IMG/VR virus record: IMGVR_UViG_3300046516_001277
Coordinates: 1 to 46,240 of that record
Length of the DNA stretch: 46,240 bases
Direction: 5' to 3' (one strand)
Source: a virus
Of the stretch, positions 12,766 to 21,338 are shown piece after piece. The translations under genes were made by a program, and so were the position numbers. Under the pieces are notes generated by a model that did no database searches, was not told the DNA's origin, and saw only the letters and a list, made by a program, of their open reading frames with translations. Within the stretch, counting starts at the first letter, position 1. Every line of letters begins with the position of its first letter.

Positions 12766-13511
12766 CTACCTTCTACAACTTCTCCGGCGGCATGGAATCG
12801 GCGGCGATGTTAGTCCTCGATAGGGACCGCATCCGTGATACCGGTGCCATCGTTCGCTGGGCCGACACGGGCAAACACTTCCCCGAAATGGCCGCGAGCA
12901 TCGAACAGATTGAAGCAGCTCTCGGTCTGAAGATTGTTACGGTTCCCCGCCGAATCGACTTCGATACCTACCTATTCGAGCGGGGCGGAATGATCCGCAA
13001 GGGGACGAATGACTGCTCGCGGAAAATGAAGCGGTCTAACCTGTCCCGCCACGCGAAGACGTTCCCGAAGCCGTGGGAAATCAATCTGGGCTTCAACGCA
13101 GGCGAGACGGATCGGGCAGACGCCTTCAGCGACCGCAACGAGCGGGACTGGTGCCACTGGCGTTACCCGCTCATCGAACATCGAATCAAACGAGACGACA
13201 CTTGGGAGATATGCCGCAAGGCGGGATTCTCCATTCTTGTCAGCATGTACGAAAAGATGGGACGGTTCGATTGTTATATGTGTGGCAATCAAACTCCGGT
13301 CCAAGCTCGATTGGTTGTCCAACATTACCCGGACCTTGCGGACGACTGGAAGGATATGGAACAACGGAAGGGCCATTCATTCATGCGAACGCCTCTTGCC
13401 CTTATCGAGAAGGACATGAACGACCCGGGATTATTCGCAGGCTGTTCGTGCTTCGGTGGCACGGACGACGTGTTCCAAGACGACGAAGAGGAGGAATCCA
13501 CCCGTGAGTAG
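12762..13511 (+). CDS. PAPS-reductase-like / ATP-pyrophosphatase (PP-loop) family protein
   Basis: 249 aa from GTG 12762. The PP-loop is FSGGMESAAML (residues 7-17), with Glu at the position of Asp in the usual SGGxDS, a variant that fits the loop but is not the commonest. Conserved cysteines: NDCSRKMK (Cys85), CYMC (171, 174) and CSC (228, 230), which could hold an Fe-S cluster or zinc. YPLIEHRI near 135-142 fits phage PAPS-reductase-like proteins. The family activates substrates with ATP and often carries sulphur in nucleotide or tRNA/DNA modification. Real sulphate reduction is not implied. Acidic C-terminal tail. Confidence 0.8.
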   Translation: MTTFYNFSGGMESAAMLVLDRDRIRDTGAIVRWADTGKHFPEMAASIEQIEAALGLKIVTVPRRIDFDTYLFERGGMIRKGTNDCSRKMKRSNLSRHAKTFPKPWEINLGFNAGETDRADAFSDRNERDWCHWRYPLIEHRIKRDDTWEICRKAGFSILVSMYEKMGRFDCYMCGNQTPVQARLVVQHYPDLADDWKDMEQRKGHSFMRTPLALIEKDMNDPGLFAGCSCFGGTDDVFQDDEEEESTRE

Positions 13512-14016
13512 CGAACCGGCCCGCGACGTGTGCCCTCGATGCGAAACGACCGATAAGGGGCAATTTCACGGCAACCATTGTGATGGATGTGGTTGGTGTG
13601 TCGCTCGGACCATCGTTATTCCAGACGAACCGACCCGCGACGGGATCGACGTGGGCAACGCCGACCACGAAGACCTAGTGCTTATCAACGCATTGCTACG
13701 AAGCGAACTCGCCCGACTCCGGGCCGAATGCGAGGCGGCGAAGAAGGAGCGTCAGGAAAGCATTAACCACATGAACAGTGTATTCGAGCAATGGGTAAAG
13801 ATGGGAGAAGAACGCGATGCCGAGCGGGCCAGGGCGGACGCGGCGGAAGCGAAGCTGGCCCCGATCATCAAATTGGCCAAACGATTGATGCGAAGTCTTG
13901 ACGGGCATGGATCGGATGGTCTTCCTCTCATTCTCGATGTGAACCATTTCAGTTCGACGCCGGCCATATTTACACTGGCCGATTGCAAACGTCTCGCCGC
14001 CGAGGGATCAAAGTGA
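13504..14016 (+). CDS. Zinc-knuckle plus coiled-coil protein, 170 aa
   Basis: Start is the GTG at 13504 with SD AGAGGAGG, overlapping the previous stop by 8 nt. Residues 8-11 CPRC and about 26-32 CDGCGWC form a zinc-ribbon-like site. A long heptad-rich helix follows (ALLRSELARLRAECEAAKKE, then EERDAERARADAAEAKL), giving a coiled coil of about 70 residues, followed by a compact C-terminus. Probably a dimeric adaptor; no family assigned. Stop overlaps the GTG of the beta-helix gene (GTGA). Confidence 0.65.
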   Translation: MSSEPARDVCPRCETTDKGQFHGNHCDGCGWCVARTIVIPDEPTRDGIDVGNADHEDLVLINALLRSELARLRAECEAAKKERQESINHMNSVFEQWVKMGEERDAERARADAAEAKLAPIIKLAKRLMRSLDGHGSDGLPLILDVNHFSSTPAIFTLADCKRLAAEGSK

Positions 14017-15542
14017 GCAATCCGCACAAATTTAATACCTGGCTCATTGCCTTCTGCATGGTGATTGTTGGTGGTGCGGCAGTGTTTCTCGACGGTAGAC
14101 CTGCCGCCAATCCGCCGAAGAAACTTGCGGCCGTTGCTCCGGTCATCACCGGCGACGACATCCAGGCCATGCTCGACGCGGCCGTGGCTCCTGGTGGCAA
14201 TCAGACGGTACAACTACCCGCCGGCACGATCGTATTGACCAAGCCGTTGTCCATGTGTCAGACGTCAGTGTTCTCGACTGTTCACCTGGTAGGGGCCGGA
14301 CGAAATTATGTCGGTGATGGCAACGGCACTACCCTTGTCTGCAACTACGAAGACGGACCCGCGATAGACGTGGTTGCGGGACGGAACTGCACGATCAAGC
14401 ACCTCTCCCTTCGGGGCCCGTACTACACCCAACTCCAGTGGAAGCCTCCAGGGCTCAAGTTCACGGACTGGCCGGGCAAGGGAAGTGTGACGACGCCCTC
14501 GGTCGGAATCAGCACGGACTATCACGGAACGACCGGGGGATCGTCAAACACCTGGATTGAAGACGTGGAGGTAAACGGATTTGAGGTCGGAGTCTGTACT
14601 ACGCCTTCTGGTGGTGATGGTAACGGCGACTTCTTGAGCCTCGTCAACACTTCGATTATGAATTGCACTTGGGGAATTTCAATCTCCCAGACTCAAATGC
14701 GATGCTTGAGCGTGTCCGGCGGTTACTACGCGAACATGTATACGTTCTTGACGAATGGTACGCACGGCCGAAAGTCGGGAGAACTCAACGCTCTGATCCG
14801 ATCGGCCGGCTTGGGGCAAATTGTTAGGCTTTGCAACCTGACGCAAGCCTACTCGGGGGCTGTGGTTTTCCAGTCGGTGTACGGAGAGCAAATTGGATAC
14901 GTCGGCAACTTCTCCGGGGCCGCGATTGGCGGGGCCGACACGGTAATCCGCGATTCCGATTTCATGTGGAATTTCGACCCTTCAAACCCGACCTTCGCCG
15001 TCGGCGGGGCGCTGCTCCTCGACGGGGGCAACTGGCTGTGCAACGACCTTGCCGTGTTCGATTGCGACGTTGAAGTACGGGGAACCCGGTTCTATCCCGT
15101 GAACTACACGGCTATGGGCTGGCCTCCGAAGAATACGCCACAAAGGAGAAAGGCTGCGAATGCCTCGTTCGGGATGCTCCCACGGTTCGAAACGCTGTCC
15201 CCGAACTACCCGACGGCGCGGGCCCGGCAGCCGCATACCTACGTCTGGTTCCCATCCCCGGCTAACTCGGACACGATTACCGGGAATAATGGAGCGGCCC
15301 CGAAGGTGGCCGTGAGGTCTTTCCCGAAAGCTCAGTGCTCGTACCAGAACAACACCATCGTTTTGCCGACACAAGGCACCACCGAACAAATGCTTGGGGC
15401 TCTGGTGCAGGACGATCAACCGGGACGAACTACTTGGATCATCACCGGAAATCCAACAGGTAAGCGTTGGATCCTGGAAAGGCTCAACAACCTCGGAGCA
15501 CCGGTAGATGCGGTGACCGGAAACTTCTGGCTCCTCCAATAA
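14013..15542 (+). CDS. Membrane-anchored parallel beta-helix (pectate-lyase-like) protein, 509 aa
   Basis: GTG at 14013 overlaps the previous stop (GTGA). Residues about 9-28 (TWLIAFCMVIVGGAAVFLDG) form a signal anchor or uncleaved signal peptide. GDDIQAMLDAAVAPGGNQTV and QLPAGTIVLTKPLSM match the entry of pectate-lyase-like (PF12708-type) beta-helices, then VHLVGAGRNY, TTLVCNYEDGPAIDVV and CTIKHLSLRG continue as helix turns up to about residue 350. The C-terminal 150 residues form another domain (WFPSPANSDTITGNNGAAPK). Such folds degrade or bind polysaccharide and are common in tail spikes, but a membrane signal is unusual for a spike, so export or envelope anchoring in the infected host is inferred. 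Confidence 0.75.
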   Translation: MSNPHKFNTWLIAFCMVIVGGAAVFLDGRPAANPPKKLAAVAPVITGDDIQAMLDAAVAPGGNQTVQLPAGTIVLTKPLSMCQTSVFSTVHLVGAGRNYVGDGNGTTLVCNYEDGPAIDVVAGRNCTIKHLSLRGPYYTQLQWKPPGLKFTDWPGKGSVTTPSVGISTDYHGTTGGSSNTWIEDVEVNGFEVGVCTTPSGGDGNGDFLSLVNTSIMNCTWGISISQTQMRCLSVSGGYYANMYTFLTNGTHGRKSGELNALIRSAGLGQIVRLCNLTQAYSGAVVFQSVYGEQIGYVGNFSGAAIGGADTVIRDSDFMWNFDPSNPTFAVGGALLLDGGNWLCNDLAVFDCDVEVRGTRFYPVNYTAMGWPPKNTPQRRKAANASFGMLPRFETLSPNYPTARARQPHTYVWFPSPANSDTITGNNGAAPKVAVRSFPKAQCSYQNNTIVLPTQGTTEQMLGALVQDDQPGRTTWIITGNPTGKRWILERLNNLGAPVDAVTGNFWLLQ

Positions 15543-15555
15543 CAAAGGGCAAAAA

Positions 15556-16023
15556 ATGGGAAGTCTCGTCAAAGCCTACAAGCCACTCGCAACGATCGAA
15601 AAAGAAGTGGCGAGAATTGAGAAGCAGAACGCGAACCCGCTTCTGATGATCCCCGTCGAACTGGCCGCCGCGGTCAACTTCTTCATTTCGACGAACGCTC
15701 ACCTGGTCAAGTCCGCGTTGCCAATCTCGACACGCATCGTCGGCTGGCTCCGGCTGGAGGGGATTTCGCACGAAGGGATGCGGGCGGCCCTCTCCAATAT
15801 CTGCCGGGCCAACCGCCAGGCTCGCCACGAACACGTCGGTCAACTGATGGCCGACCTTTCCGAAGAGGTCGACCGGATATTGAAAGAAGAAAGGCAGATT
15901 GAAATCAGCCGAGAATTTCATTCTGAAATGAAGAGGTGGGACAAGGAACGCGCCACCTCGGATGAAGTTCTCGAATCGGTGAAACAGTACCGAAACTATG
16001 TCAAAACTCAGGAGAGCCGATGA
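15556..16023 (+). CDS. Hypothetical helical protein, 155 aa
   Basis: ATG at 15556 with only a weak AAGGGC in front. Entirely helical in appearance: LATIEKEVARIEKQN at the start, an Ala/hydrophobic segment (LLMIPVELAAAVNFFI, about 29-44) too polar-flanked to be a sure membrane span, and a long charged C-terminal helix (LSEEVDRILKEERQIEISRE). Overlaps the next gene as ATGA. No family recognised. Confidence 0.65.
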   Translation: MGSLVKAYKPLATIEKEVARIEKQNANPLLMIPVELAAAVNFFISTNAHLVKSALPISTRIVGWLRLEGISHEGMRAALSNICRANRQARHEHVGQLMADLSEEVDRILKEERQIEISREFHSEMKRWDKERATSDEVLESVKQYRNYVKTQESR

Positions 16024-16397
16024 GTTCCTGTCACCTCTGCGGCAATACAGGCATGGCCGTCGTCCCTCATCGAAGTTGCGTGAAGGGCGGGGAATGGCTT
16101 CCCCATCACCTCAACGTCAAAGGCGACCCGGTGTGGTACACCGAACACGTCACCTGTTCGTGTGAGAAGGGCAAGAAGCTTCACGAATTCTTGAAAGACA
16201 AGGCCGGGCTCAACGACCGAAAGCGCCCCTGTTCCCTCGAAACGTACAAGGAATTCTGTCTACCGAATCCGCATGAACATGTGGCCGAGGTGGATTACCG
16301 GCAACGGCTCAACCGTGGAACGCTCATCCCAGGAAATAGCATGTTCGACCGCAAGGACGTTGAGAAGGCATCGGCGGGAATGGATGTACCGTCGTGA
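16020..16397 (+). CDS. Zinc-finger protein, 125 aa
   Basis: Starts in an ATGA overlap. CHLCGNTGMAVVPH (about residues 4-17) and HVTCSCEKGKKLHEFL (about 46-61) form a CxxCxxTG...CxCxxG layout. That arrangement occurs at the N-terminus of DnaC-like helicase loaders and DnaJ-type zinc fingers, but no ATPase domain follows, so this is a stand-alone zinc protein. The C-terminal half is polar. Stop overlaps the GTG of the next gene. Confidence 0.65.
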   Translation: MSSCHLCGNTGMAVVPHRSCVKGGEWLPHHLNVKGDPVWYTEHVTCSCEKGKKLHEFLKDKAGLNDRKRPCSLETYKEFCLPNPHEHVAEVDYRQRLNRGTLIPGNSMFDRKDVEKASAGMDVPS

Positions 16398-16810
16398 GAA
16401 ATCCAGCACGCCGCATACGCCTTAGCCCGACCCTCCTGAAGCTAAAGGACGAACTGTACGCGAAGATTCCAGCAATCGACTGCATGGGCCTCTGCTCGGC
16501 GTCTTGTGGCAGCGTCCCGATGACAGAATTCGAATGGGATCGTATGGTCGTGGCTCACGGCAAGATTCCCTTGGCGACGGTCGGGACGGGTGACTGTCCT
16601 TTTCTAAACGCCGAAAAGAAATGCGAACACCACGACGTTCGGCCTGGGCTATGCCGGCTCTGGGGAGTGGTTCAAGCGCCGCCGATGGAATGCCCGCACG
16701 GCTGTCGGCCGAAACGGTACCTGAGCGACGATGAAGCGTTCTGGATCATGAAGGAACTAGACCGAATCGGCGGCGGGATCACTGTCAAACAGCTTGAATT
16801 GATTCAGTAG
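16394..16810 (+). CDS. YkgJ-like putative zinc- or iron-chelating protein, 138 aa
   Basis: GTG at 16394 in a GTGA overlap. Cysteines at about residues 30, 34, 38, 68, 77, 87, 100 and 104 form the pattern CxxxCxxxC...CPFL...C...RPGLCRLWG...CxxxC, close to the CxxCxxCC/YkgJ family (PF03692), which is thought to chelate metal. Biochemical function is unknown in this family. It is the last gene of the rightward early operon, followed by a terminator at 16828-16853. Confidence 0.75.
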   Translation: MRNPARRIRLSPTLLKLKDELYAKIPAIDCMGLCSASCGSVPMTEFEWDRMVVAHGKIPLATVGTGDCPFLNAEKKCEHHDVRPGLCRLWGVVQAPPMECPHGCRPKRYLSDDEAFWIMKELDRIGGGITVKQLELIQ

Positions 16811-16827
16811 AAGCCCAATCGCACAAA

Positions 16828-16853
16828 AAAACGACGGAATTATGCGTCGTTTT
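16828..16853. terminator. Bidirectional-looking intrinsic terminator
   Basis: AAAACGACG (16828-16836) and CGTCGTTTT (16845-16853) form a perfect 9-bp stem around an 8-nt loop, flanked by a run of A on the left and T on the right, so it can terminate in either direction. It separates the early operon from the capsid genes. The ~145 nt that follow are AT-rich for this window and should hold the promoter of the scaffold-capsid unit, but I found no well-spaced -35/-10 pair. Confidence 0.7.
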
Positions 16854-17000
16854 ATGCGTAGCACTTTTCCCTAGAAAATTATTCCAAATCCCATTTTCTT
16901 GCCAGCTTTGGCATGAATCTTCTCTTTTGGCGTTTCCCACTCGGATTCTAACGACCGGTAAGTTTCTTCTCGACGGACCAACACCCGTGGAGAACGAACC

Positions 17001-18134
17001 ATGCCGATGGAACCCCTTACTGCTCCGGTCCCGGCTTCGCCGCCGATCGGCTCGACTGCGCCGGCTGCAAACCCTTCGCAGCCGGTAGCGGCTCCGGCGA
17101 CCGCGCCAGCCCCGGCGAACGTACCCGCACCCGTTCAACAGGTCTCCGGCGTTGGTCCGTCGGGGACGCCGGGGCCCGCGGCTCCGGTCGCGGCCCCGGC
17201 AGGAACACCCGACATCGCGGCCCAACTGGCAGCGATAACCGCCGAGAAGAATCGGCTCGAAGCCGAAGTCTCTCGTCTCGGGCCATACGCTCAGGCCGGC
17301 TACAAAGCCTCGCTCGCTCAACCGGCACCCGCGGTGGCACCCGCGGCCGCGCCGGCAAAGGTGAATGCCCTCGGTGTCCCCGAGTTGGACCCGAACATTG
17401 CGTTCTGGGTTGCCGAGGACGCCCAAGGCAATCTGGTCGAACGGCCTGGCTCGCCTCCGGGAATGTTGGCCGCGTACCAACAGCACCAACGGTCTTACGG
17501 TCAGTTCCTCAAGAAGTTCGCCAGCGACCCCGCGGCGGCCCTGGCCCCGCTCCTCGCCACGATCAAAGCCGAAGCGGCCAAGGAAGCCCGCGAAAGTGTC
17601 ATGACCGAAGCCCAACGGGCGGCGCAGGGTCGATCGGCCGATCAGATCATCCAACAAAACTCGAATTGGGCCTTCGAAAAGGACGCGGCCGGCAATCCGG
17701 TTGTGGTCGTGGATCACCTGACGGGCCAGCAGAATTACAAGTACACCGAGGGCGGTCAGCTTTGGGTCGGACACGTCCAGACCCTTCAGAAAGCGGGCCT
17801 CACCGATCCGGCGACGATCGACAAGTACGCTCAAGCGATGACGTTCTTCGACACTTACCGCGCGGCCAACCCGCCGGGAGCGCCGGCGGCAGCGCCTGGG
17901 ACCGCGCCCGCGGCACCGGCAGCGCCAGCCGCGCCGACGAATGCCAGTTTGAAGGATGCGTTCCTGAATCGCATCCCGGGCCAGAACCCGAGTGGAATCC
18001 CCGCTCCTCCAGGATCATCGGCCGTGCCGCAATCGCGGAAGCTGAGCCTGTCGGAGCAAATGATGCAAGACCTGGCGAAAGCCGGTTACGACGGGGTAAC
18101 GAAACTGCCGATGGGTCAGACCCAAGCGGCTTGA
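17001..18134 (+). CDS. Probable capsid scaffolding protein, 377 aa
   Basis: ATG at 17001 with GGAG in front. Residues 1-70 are Pro/Ala-rich and disordered; IAAQLAAITAEKNRLEAEVS (about 71-90) is a coiled coil; the middle, around 120-290, is helical and charged; an Ala/Pro linker (APAAPAAPAAPTN) precedes a C-terminal helix (SLSEQMMQDLAKAGYDGV) of the type that binds coat protein. Composition, length and the position 51 nt before the major capsid gene fit phage scaffolds, which guide procapsid assembly and are then lost or cleaved. No protease domain is seen. Confidence 0.7.
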   Translation: MPMEPLTAPVPASPPIGSTAPAANPSQPVAAPATAPAPANVPAPVQQVSGVGPSGTPGPAAPVAAPAGTPDIAAQLAAITAEKNRLEAEVSRLGPYAQAGYKASLAQPAPAVAPAAAPAKVNALGVPELDPNIAFWVAEDAQGNLVERPGSPPGMLAAYQQHQRSYGQFLKKFASDPAAALAPLLATIKAEAAKEARESVMTEAQRAAQGRSADQIIQQNSNWAFEKDAAGNPVVVVDHLTGQQNYKYTEGGQLWVGHVQTLQKAGLTDPATIDKYAQAMTFFDTYRAANPPGAPAAAPGTAPAAPAAPAAPTNASLKDAFLNRIPGQNPSGIPAPPGSSAVPQSRKLSLSEQMMQDLAKAGYDGVTKLPMGQTQAA

Positions 18135-18185
18135 GTTGTGGCGGAAGCCGACGAACGAACCTGAAACCTTTGACCGAGGTAGATC

Positions 18186-19319
18186 ATGGCCGCACCGTGG
18201 GAAGGCGTAGTCCAGACGACCATCGCCAATTACATGCGGGACGTGTCCGACAACACGATCCGCATGCAACAGTTCCTCTCCATGCTTCAGGCAAAGGGGA
18301 ACATCAAATACAACATGGGCGGCACTCGGTTTGAGTGGAAGACGCAGTACAAGCAAAAGCAGATGCAGACGTACACGGACGGCCAAACGCCGACGTTCGA
18401 CCGCATCAATCGTTATCAGTCTCCGACTCTGCCGTGGCGGGCATATCAGTTGCCTGAGTCGGTGACGAAGATCGAAACCCTGGCCAACCAAGCCCCGCAA
18501 GCCATCGTCAGCCTCATGACCGGCAAGGTCGAGTTGATGACGAAGGAAATGCGGCAACAGTTCGGGTCACAGTTCTACGTTGACGGGAACGCGGCCGGCA
18601 ACACGGACAAGATTCACGGTCTCGAATCGTTCCTGTCGATTTCCGGTGCGGCCACGAACGGCTACGTCGGAACGACGAACGACTCGTACGCCGGCCTGAC
18701 CACCGGCCTCGGCGACTACGGCGGGTCATGGTCTCAGAAGTCCGGCGCTACGACCTGGCCGATCGGCTCGGGCGACGTGCAGTACGACTTCTGGTCTCCC
18801 ATTGTCGCCTTGTACGACAACACGGCTTTCGGTGCGGGTGCAACCTGGGCAACCGTCTGCGAAGAAGTCTTGTCGTTCGTCATCGTCCACACGCACCGGA
18901 ACGGCGGCCGGCAAGGGATGCTGGATGCGTTCTTCCTGGACCGCGAGTTGTACCGTCAGTTCATGTCCTTCCAGCGGAGCCGTCAGCGCATCGAAATCTC
19001 CCGAGGTGTCGCCACCACGGGTCAGGCCGGAACGCTCGACAGCATGGCCGGCGGAACGCTGACCTCGCTCGGCTTCCCGGGTGTGCTGTACCACGACGGC
19101 GTTGAAGTGACGCAAGAGTTCGACGTCGTTGTGAATCGTGGGTACGCCCTGAACTTCGACGAAATGGAAATGTTGTGCCAAGACGACATGCTCTTCAAAG
19201 GCGAAGGGCCCGTCTGGTCGACCCCGCACCAAGCGTACCTGTTCTTCCTCGGGTTCTACGGGAACGTGCGGATCAATCCGCGGGCCCAAGGAAGCGTTCG
19301 CCCGACTGCCGGTACATGA
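18186..19319 (+). CDS. Major capsid protein
   Basis: 377 aa, ATG 18186 with SD GAGG. The protein has the features of HK97-fold coat proteins: a helical N-arm (TTIANYMRDVSDNTIRMQQF), RFEWKTQYKQKQMQTYTDGQ as a beta-rich E-loop-like part, a spine region with FGSQFYVDGNAAGNTDKIHG LE-type text, and a C-terminal beta segment (YLFFLGFYGNVRINPRAQGS). 'GLESFL' and the following Gly/Thr-rich loop are common in phage coats. It forms the icosahedral shell, with its partners the scaffold upstream and decoration-like proteins downstream. Confidence 0.8.
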   Translation: MAAPWEGVVQTTIANYMRDVSDNTIRMQQFLSMLQAKGNIKYNMGGTRFEWKTQYKQKQMQTYTDGQTPTFDRINRYQSPTLPWRAYQLPESVTKIETLANQAPQAIVSLMTGKVELMTKEMRQQFGSQFYVDGNAAGNTDKIHGLESFLSISGAATNGYVGTTNDSYAGLTTGLGDYGGSWSQKSGATTWPIGSGDVQYDFWSPIVALYDNTAFGAGATWATVCEEVLSFVIVHTHRNGGRQGMLDAFFLDRELYRQFMSFQRSRQRIEISRGVATTGQAGTLDSMAGGTLTSLGFPGVLYHDGVEVTQEFDVVVNRGYALNFDEMEMLCQDDMLFKGEGPVWSTPHQAYLFFLGFYGNVRINPRAQGSVRPTAGT

Positions 19320-19388
19320 TCCGGCCCTTAGTACACAAAAAAGCGCGTGGCGGTTCGGTCCCTTAAAACCTCGGTTGGAGATAGCGTC

Positions 19389-19985
19389 ATGGGGCAGGCT
19401 ACCAGTAACACCCCGCCGATCGGACGCGGGGAATTTAACCCGCTCCCGTCCGGGGTTTCGACCACGGATGAGTTCGGCGTAGACATTCTGGGCTCCGAGT
19501 GGGAGTTCGATGATCTCGACTGGACGAACGCGACTCCGGGGCCGAAGCCGGTTCGCACCGGTCAAAAGGTCCGGGTTCGCCTGGTGCGGAATGATAGCAA
19601 CGCGGCCATTCTGCCGTGCCAGTGCGTTGCAATCAGCCCGACCAACCCGGGAAGCGCGACCGCTCTATCGTCCTCGGTATCGCTTGAAGCGTACCCGGCC
19701 GACGAGTTCCTTCCGGCGGCTGGCGTTCCGGTAAGTGGGCTCTTCTGGGTCGTCGTCCGAGGGACGGCCAAGATGATCTGGGCCGCAACGGTGACGGCCA
19801 ACGTCACGGCCGGCGACTTCATCAATCCTTCGGCGGTCACGAACGGTGCGATCGACATCGTGAACACCTTCACGGCCAACAAGGCGTTGTTCGAAGCCAT
19901 CAAGGGCGCTCGGTTCAAGGCCACGGTGGACGGCGTTGCCGCGACCATCCAGGGAACCAAAGCCCTGCTCGAAGTGTTCCCGTAA
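19389..19985 (+). CDS. Probable head decoration or capsid-cement protein, 198 aa
   Basis: Start at the ATG at 19389 behind TTGGAGAT; an in-frame GTG at 19347 is possible but lacks an SD. Polar N-terminus, then strand-rich text: KVRVRLVRNDSNAAILPCQC, GLFWVVVRGTAKMIWAATVT and ANVTAGDFINPSAVTNGAID. Beta-rich proteins of this size next to the coat gene commonly stabilise the head. The assignment rests on position and composition, not on a named domain. Confidence 0.6.
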   Translation: MGQATSNTPPIGRGEFNPLPSGVSTTDEFGVDILGSEWEFDDLDWTNATPGPKPVRTGQKVRVRLVRNDSNAAILPCQCVAISPTNPGSATALSSSVSLEAYPADEFLPAAGVPVSGLFWVVVRGTAKMIWAATVTANVTAGDFINPSAVTNGAIDIVNTFTANKALFEAIKGARFKATVDGVAATIQGTKALLEVFP

Positions 19986-20036
19986 CCCGTAGTCCAGGTG
20001 TCTGCACCGTACGTCCCGAACATGTGAGGCTGAGCC

Positions 20037-20765
20037 GTGGACTATCAAGTAGTGAACATTCCCTGGGGCTCGAAGAGTAACATTCTTCGCGTCAAGATCA
20101 GGGATTTGTCCGACAACAACGGCAACGGTAAGACCGGGCTGTTGTTCTCTTCGACCGGGCTCATCATCGGCACGGCCTGTGACAACGAAGCCACCTCGAC
20201 GGCCTATACCGCGGCCGGGTCGACGACACAAACGGTTGCCACTCTCGGAACGTACGCGGCACCCGCGGCAACCAAGGCATCGTTCAAGGAGTTCGACGCG
20301 ACCAATCATCCGGGAACGTACGAACTCCAACTGGCCGACGCCCGGTTCGCCGTGGCGGGGGCCAAGCGGTTACAGATTTCGCTCCTCGGCGTTTCCGACA
20401 TGGAGCAAACCGACGTTCTGGTGAACCTCATCGGCTCGCCCGATTTGCTTCTTCAGACCACGATCGCCACCCTGGCGGATCAGTATCACTTCACCCTGTC
20501 TGCCGGGTCGAGTGACGACAACGCTTACAACGGGATGTGGGCGATTGTGACGGCCGCGGGAAGTAACGTCCAAAAGGCCATCTTCCCGGTCTTCGATTAC
20601 GTTGGCTCGACGAAGGGAGTGGTCGGCAGCACGGCGAACGTGCCGGCCTACACGATCGCTGTTGGCGACACGGTTCAAATTGTCGTCGGCGGCGGCTTGA
20701 TCGGCCGAACGGTGACTGGTACCTCGGCGTCAACCGGGCCCTTCACGGCCACCTTTGAGAACTAG
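20037..20765 (+). CDS. Structural protein (head or fibre-like), 242 aa
   Basis: GTG at 20037 with GAGG a little upstream. Almost all beta-strand and small polar residues: YQVVNIPWGSKSNILRVKIR, then LFSSTGLIIGTACDNEATST, and a C-terminal Ig-like segment AYTIAVGDTVQIVVGGGLIG. The first half resembles a small beta-sandwich that often carries fibres or knobs on virions; FDATNHPGTYELQLADARF (about 86-104) is typical of such phage domains. Followed by a strong terminator, so it ends the capsid transcription unit. Confidence 0.6.
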   Translation: MDYQVVNIPWGSKSNILRVKIRDLSDNNGNGKTGLLFSSTGLIIGTACDNEATSTAYTAAGSTTQTVATLGTYAAPAATKASFKEFDATNHPGTYELQLADARFAVAGAKRLQISLLGVSDMEQTDVLVNLIGSPDLLLQTTIATLADQYHFTLSAGSSDDNAYNGMWAIVTAAGSNVQKAIFPVFDYVGSTKGVVGSTANVPAYTIAVGDTVQIVVGGGLIGRTVTGTSASTGPFTATFEN

Positions 20766-20786
20766 TCTTTGGTCGTACAGGAACTT

Positions 20787-20817
20787 CGCCCGTCCAGTTT
20801 GGGCGGGCGTTTTTTTT
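20787..20817 (+). terminator. Strong intrinsic terminator after the capsid genes
   Basis: CGCCCGTCC (20787-20795) pairs with GGGCGGGCG (20801-20809; one G-T wobble) across AGTTT, followed by eight T (20810-20817). A textbook rho-independent terminator on the + strand, placed 21 nt after the previous stop. Confidence 0.9.
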
Positions 20818-20831
20818 CAGCGGGGCCAGAC

Positions 20832-21317
20832 ATGACCGGTCGTACCGTACTCCTGAACGCCCCGATCACGACCACGGCCACGCCGTACACGGCCGGGGAT
20901 TCGATCGGCGGCCTCATTCTGCAAACTCCCGGCCAGCTTGTCGGTACGGGCAATATCGAATCGCTTCTGGTTGTCGATGCCTCGAACCAGGGTGCCGCGT
21001 TCAACATTCTGCTCTTCAAGTCCAGGCCGACGGGGACGTACACGGACAACGCGCCAATTTCGATCGCGGCCGGTGACAACCCGCTCATCGTTGGTGTTAT
21101 TGGCATCGCAGCCGCCGACTATGTAACGATCGGCTCCGAAAAAATGGTCGACGTGCCGATTATGACCTCGGTGGATTGGAACATGCCGCGGACTGTAGAT
21201 GCCGAACCTTACCCCACTCTTTTCATGGTCATTGTCGCAGTAGGTACTCCGCAGTACGGCGCGAACTCGACCAGTCTGTTCGTCACGCTCGGGCTCGACG
21301 CCGACCGGGCGATGTAG
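20832..21317 (+). CDS. Hypothetical structural protein, 161 aa
   Basis: ATG at 20832; an upstream in-frame TTG would put the terminator inside the gene and is rejected. Beta-rich: TGRTVLLNAPITTTATPYTA, GNIESLLVVDASNQGAAFNI and YADNAP-like loops, ending LFVTLGLDADRAM. Resembles small virion proteins made of a beta-sandwich. Its own promoter is not obvious, so some read-through of the terminator or a hidden promoter must supply mRNA. Confidence 0.55.
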   Translation: MTGRTVLLNAPITTTATPYTAGDSIGGLILQTPGQLVGTGNIESLLVVDASNQGAAFNILLFKSRPTGTYTDNAPISIAAGDNPLIVGVIGIAAADYVTIGSEKMVDVPIMTSVDWNMPRTVDAEPYPTLFMVIVAVGTPQYGANSTSLFVTLGLDADRAM

Positions 21318-21338
21318 TCAATCGCCAAGGGCATCAGA

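Noticed and set aside
16811-17000. Promoter for the capsid unit
   Set aside because: Region is AT-rich after the terminator, but no -35/-10 pair with 16-18 spacing was convincing.
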